From: an uncultured Bacilli bacterium
GTDB taxonomy: Bacteria; Bacillota_I; Bacilli_A; RF39; UBA660
DNA length: 8,456 nucleotides
Reading direction: 5' to 3'
Assembly (NCBI GenBank): GCA_947625715.1
Contig: CANQPR010000060.1
Span: forward strand, 1 to 8,456
Positions 6,795 through 8,456 of this stretch are shown piece after piece. Both the position numbers and the translations under genes were made by a program. The notes under the pieces were generated by a model that saw only the letters and a list, made by a program, of their open reading frames with translations, had not been told where the DNA came from and made no database searches. Within the stretch, counting starts at the first letter, position 1, and each line of letters opens with the position of its first letter.

Positions 6795-7375
6795 TTTGAC
6801 CTCTTTAAAACTTTTTTCATACCCTTTTGTAATTGTTCATAAGTTTCTTCTTTACTGTTATTATTATTAATAATTATTGGGTTATATAAAGAAAGATATT
6901 TTTCATCGAAATCGGTGGCATCGCTTAAAAAACGTCTACACATTTCTTTGTATTGACCATTATTTTTTCTTTCGCGCTCAAGAGCTCTTTTAAGTCTTAT
7001 ATAATCATCAACTTGAAAATAAAATGGGACCATTAAAGAAGAATCTTGATAATAATTTATATATTTTTGATAACCTTCCCAAGTATTTAAAGTTAAATAA
7101 TCTTTATTATATATATCAATGTCTTTGGCACTTGAAGCATAACTCCATACTCCATAGACCGTATTATAGTCTCTTCTTTCAATTAAAATATTCTCTTTTT
7201 GCATTTGATTCATTTTAAAACTATCTATGAAATAATAATCGCTTCCCTCAACTTCATTTTTTCTTTTAGGTCTAGTTGTATATAAAATTAATTTATTTAA
7301 GGAAAACTCTTGGCACATAAGTTTATAAAAAGTATCTTTCCCTGAATTACTAGGTCCAATAAAAAAAAGTAGCAT
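6791..7375 (-). CDS. Guanylate-kinase-like P-loop protein (divergent)
   Basis: Guanylate kinases phosphorylate GMP to GDP with ATP. This 194-residue protein matches the family in length (about 200) and layout: P-loop GPSNSGKDT at 7-15, YTTRPKR at 32-38 with the two GMP-binding arginines R35 and R38, VEGSDYYF at 42-49 where the GMP-contacting Tyr lies, E66 in IERR, and VYG at 73-75. The lid-like segment is RALERERKNNGQ at 130-141, and a C-terminal helix follows a run of Asn at 170-173. It departs at the DID/EVEG position, where it reads LNTWEG (Asn97-Thr98), so the acid that contacts the nucleotide is lost. It may be the cell's diverged Gmk, a paralogue, or a kinase with other specificity. AGGAGG sits 6 bases before the ATG and overlaps the fmt stop. 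In B. subtilis this slot holds rsmB. Confidence 0.7.
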   Translation of the reverse strand: MLLFFIGPSNSGKDTFYKLMCQEFSLNKLILYTTRPKRKNEVEGSDYYFIDSFKMNQMQKENILIERRDYNTVYGVWSYASSAKDIDIYNKDYLTLNTWEGYQKYINYYQDSSLMVPFYFQVDDYIRLKRALERERKNNGQYKEMCRRFLSDATDFDEKYLSLYNPIIINNNNSKEETYEQLQKGMKKVLKRSK

Positions 7376-7385
7376 ATATTTCCTC

Positions 7386-8321
7386 CTAACTTATTGTTGC
7401 TTCATACAATTTTTCTTTTACAACCCCATTTAAATAACTTTTTACATCCATAATATTTTTCCCAAATGGTTTAATTTTCGTTAAATAAATTATTCCATCT
7501 TGGCAACTTATACCAATGGCATCTTTTTTGATATCCACTATTTTATTAGGTAAAGAGCACTTTTCTTTAACAAAATAGGCTTCTATAACTTTACATTCTT
7601 TATCATTTAAATTAAAATTTGCTAAAGGCCAAGCATTTAAGCCCCGAATTTTATTAATAATTTTTTGGCCTTCTAAAGAAAAATCAAGATGTTCATCACT
7701 TCGTTTTAAAACTCTTGCATACGTTGCTTTATTTTCATCTTGTTTAATTCTTTGATTGGTTTTTAAAATGATTTCTTTTAAACTTTCTTTTAATAAATTT
7801 GCTCCTAATTGACTTAGTTTTTCATGTAAAGTTGAAACATTATCTTCTGGTAAAATAACATATTCTTCTTCTTTAATAATATCTCCAGCATCTAATTTAT
7901 TAGACATATACATAATAGTGATGCCAGTTTTTTCTTCACCATTTATTAAGCACCAATGAATAGGGGCCCCACCACGATACTTAGGTAATAATGAAGCATG
8001 AACATTTATACATTTATACTTTGGATAATTCAAAATTACATCAGGTATTATCTGTCCATAAGCACAGGTAATAATTATATCACAAGGTGTGTTTAAAATT
8101 GTCTTTGCTTCATCTTTCAAACTACGAGGTTGAAAAACTGGGATATTATTTTTTAAGGCATACTCTTTAACTGGTGAGTAAGTTAGTTTTTTTCCTCTTC
8201 CCACTAATTTATCCGGCTGAGTGACAACTAAACAAACTTGTGTATTTAAATTAAGCATTTCTAAAACAGGTACAGCAAAAAAAGGAGTCCCCATAAAAAT
8301 TACTTTTAAATCTTTATTCAT
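7386..8321 (-). CDS. fmt: Methionyl-tRNA formyltransferase
   Basis: Fmt transfers a formyl group from 10-formyltetrahydrofolate to Met-tRNA(fMet), enabling bacterial translation initiation. The 311-residue length is typical. The N-terminal Rossmann domain begins VIFMGTPFFAVPVLE at about 7-21, followed by TQPDKLVGRGKKL at 34-46 and the AYGQIIP segment at 87-93. The catalytic region INVHASLLPKYRGGAP at 105-120 carries N106 and H108, and LDAGDI at 143-148 carries D144, completing the Asn-His-Asp set. The C-terminal tRNA-binding domain contains RGLNAWP, as usual. The start at 8321 is chosen because AGGGTG (8328-8333) lies 6 bases upstream and the homologous proteins start here; the frame continues open to 8402, but that extension lies over the promoter and terminator. 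It is the first gene of the operon. Confidence 0.96.
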   Translation of the reverse strand: MNKDLKVIFMGTPFFAVPVLEMLNLNTQVCLVVTQPDKLVGRGKKLTYSPVKEYALKNNIPVFQPRSLKDEAKTILNTPCDIIITCAYGQIIPDVILNYPKYKCINVHASLLPKYRGGAPIHWCLINGEEKTGITIMYMSNKLDAGDIIKEEEYVILPEDNVSTLHEKLSQLGANLLKESLKEIILKTNQRIKQDENKATYARVLKRSDEHLDFSLEGQKIINKIRGLNAWPLANFNLNDKECKVIEAYFVKEKCSLPNKIVDIKKDAIGISCQDGIIYLTKIKPFGKNIMDVKSYLNGVVKEKLYEATIS

Positions 8322-8338
8322 TTTTAACACCCTTTTTA

Positions 8339-8367
8339 ATTCTAACAAAAACTCATTTAATTTGCAA
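8339..8367 (-). promoter_or_regulatory. Sigma-A-type promoter of the fmt-to-rpe operon, extended -10
   Basis: On the minus strand TTGCAA (8362-8367) and TAGAAT (8339-8344) are 17 bases apart, and a TG one base before the -10 gives an extended -10 element. Matches are 4/6 and 5/6 to consensus. It lies between the upstream terminator and fmt, and the predicted transcript starts only about 10-15 bases before the fmt start. Confidence 0.65.
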
Positions 8368-8379
8368 TTATCCTCTAAA

Positions 8380-8405
8380 TAAAAAAAGATGCTATTAAAC
8401 ATCTT
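8380..8405 (-). terminator. Probable intrinsic terminator of the upstream gene
   Basis: The minus strand reads AAGATG, an 8-base loop, then CATCTT followed by a run of T (positions 8381-8387 are A on the plus strand). The 6-bp stem is short and AT-rich, but the T-tract is good. The stem starts within the stop codon of the gene entering from the right, a sensible place for an end-of-gene terminator. Confidence 0.6.
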
Positions 8406-8456
8406 ATTTAGTTAAAGATAGACTATAATCATCAAATGTATAAGCACTATTATTTA
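8404..8456 (-). CDS. C-terminal tail of an unidentified gene entering from the right edge
   Basis: One minus-strand frame is open from the right edge for 16 complete codons, encoding NNSAYTFDDYSLSLTK, then stops with TAA at 8404-8406, directly at the terminator hairpin. The other two frames stop early. Position right before a terminator supports a real gene end. In the B. subtilis order the neighbours upstream of fmt are priA and def, but this tail is too short to assign to either. Confidence 0.45.
   Translation of the reverse strand, partial: NNSAYTFDDYSLSLTK

Noticed and set aside
7024..7218. 64-codon plus-strand open frame opposite the gmk-like gene
   Set aside because: It lies within a well-supported coding region on the other strand and has no ribosome site or recognisable product.
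8322..8402. 27-residue N-terminal extension of fmt from an ATG at 8402
   Set aside because: The extension lies across the terminator and promoter, and the family motif starts right after the internal ATG at 8321, which has a proper ribosome site.
1..8456. Mycoplasma-type code with TGA read as tryptophan, suggested by the AT richness
   Set aside because: TGA ends the gmk-like, rlmN, prpC and rsgA genes exactly at the expected family length, and conserved Trp codons seen are TGG.

Overview
This AT-rich window comes from a low-G+C Firmicutes-type bacterium, most likely a reduced-genome member of the Bacilli (Erysipelotrichia, RF39 or Acholeplasma-like). The evidence is the strong A/T bias of codons, AGGAGG-type ribosome sites, and a gene order matching the Bacillus subtilis fmt-rsmB-rlmN-prpC-prkC-rsgA-rpe-thiN cluster. 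TGA is used as a genuine stop (four of the genes end in it) and tryptophan is encoded by TGG, so this is the standard bacterial code and not the Mycoplasma code. Every supported gene lies on the minus strand, so transcription runs from the right edge to the left.

At the right edge (8404-8456) the last residues of an unidentified gene end at a small hairpin with a U-tract terminator (about 8380-8405). A sigma-A-like promoter with an extended -10 (8339-8367) then starts a compact operon of nine genes: fmt, a divergent guanylate-kinase-like gene, rlmN, prpC, prkC, rsgA, rpe, a DUF308-type membrane protein and a 51-residue single-helix membrane protein. Neighbours overlap or are 1 to 10 bases apart, and several ribosome sites lie inside the preceding gene. 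A second near-consensus promoter (1055-1083) follows with no visible terminator before it. It drives two adjacent membrane-anchored thioredoxin-fold proteins, one without any cysteine and one with a CINC motif that runs off the left edge.

The operon joins translation initiation (Fmt formylates initiator tRNA), 23S rRNA and tRNA methylation (RlmN), small-subunit maturation (RsgA), pentose phosphate metabolism (Rpe) and a complete Ser/Thr signalling pair (PASTA kinase PrkC with its PP2C phosphatase PrpC). In B. subtilis the RsgA homologue CpgA is a PrkC substrate, so the grouping makes functional sense.

Two departures from the classical order stand out. The place of rsmB is taken by a gmk-like gene, and thiN is not found after rpe, where small membrane proteins sit instead. 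I see no mobile element, CRISPR array, tRNA or rRNA, and no stretch over 300 bases lacks a gene. The core is conserved housekeeping; the least described part is the left 1.8 kb.
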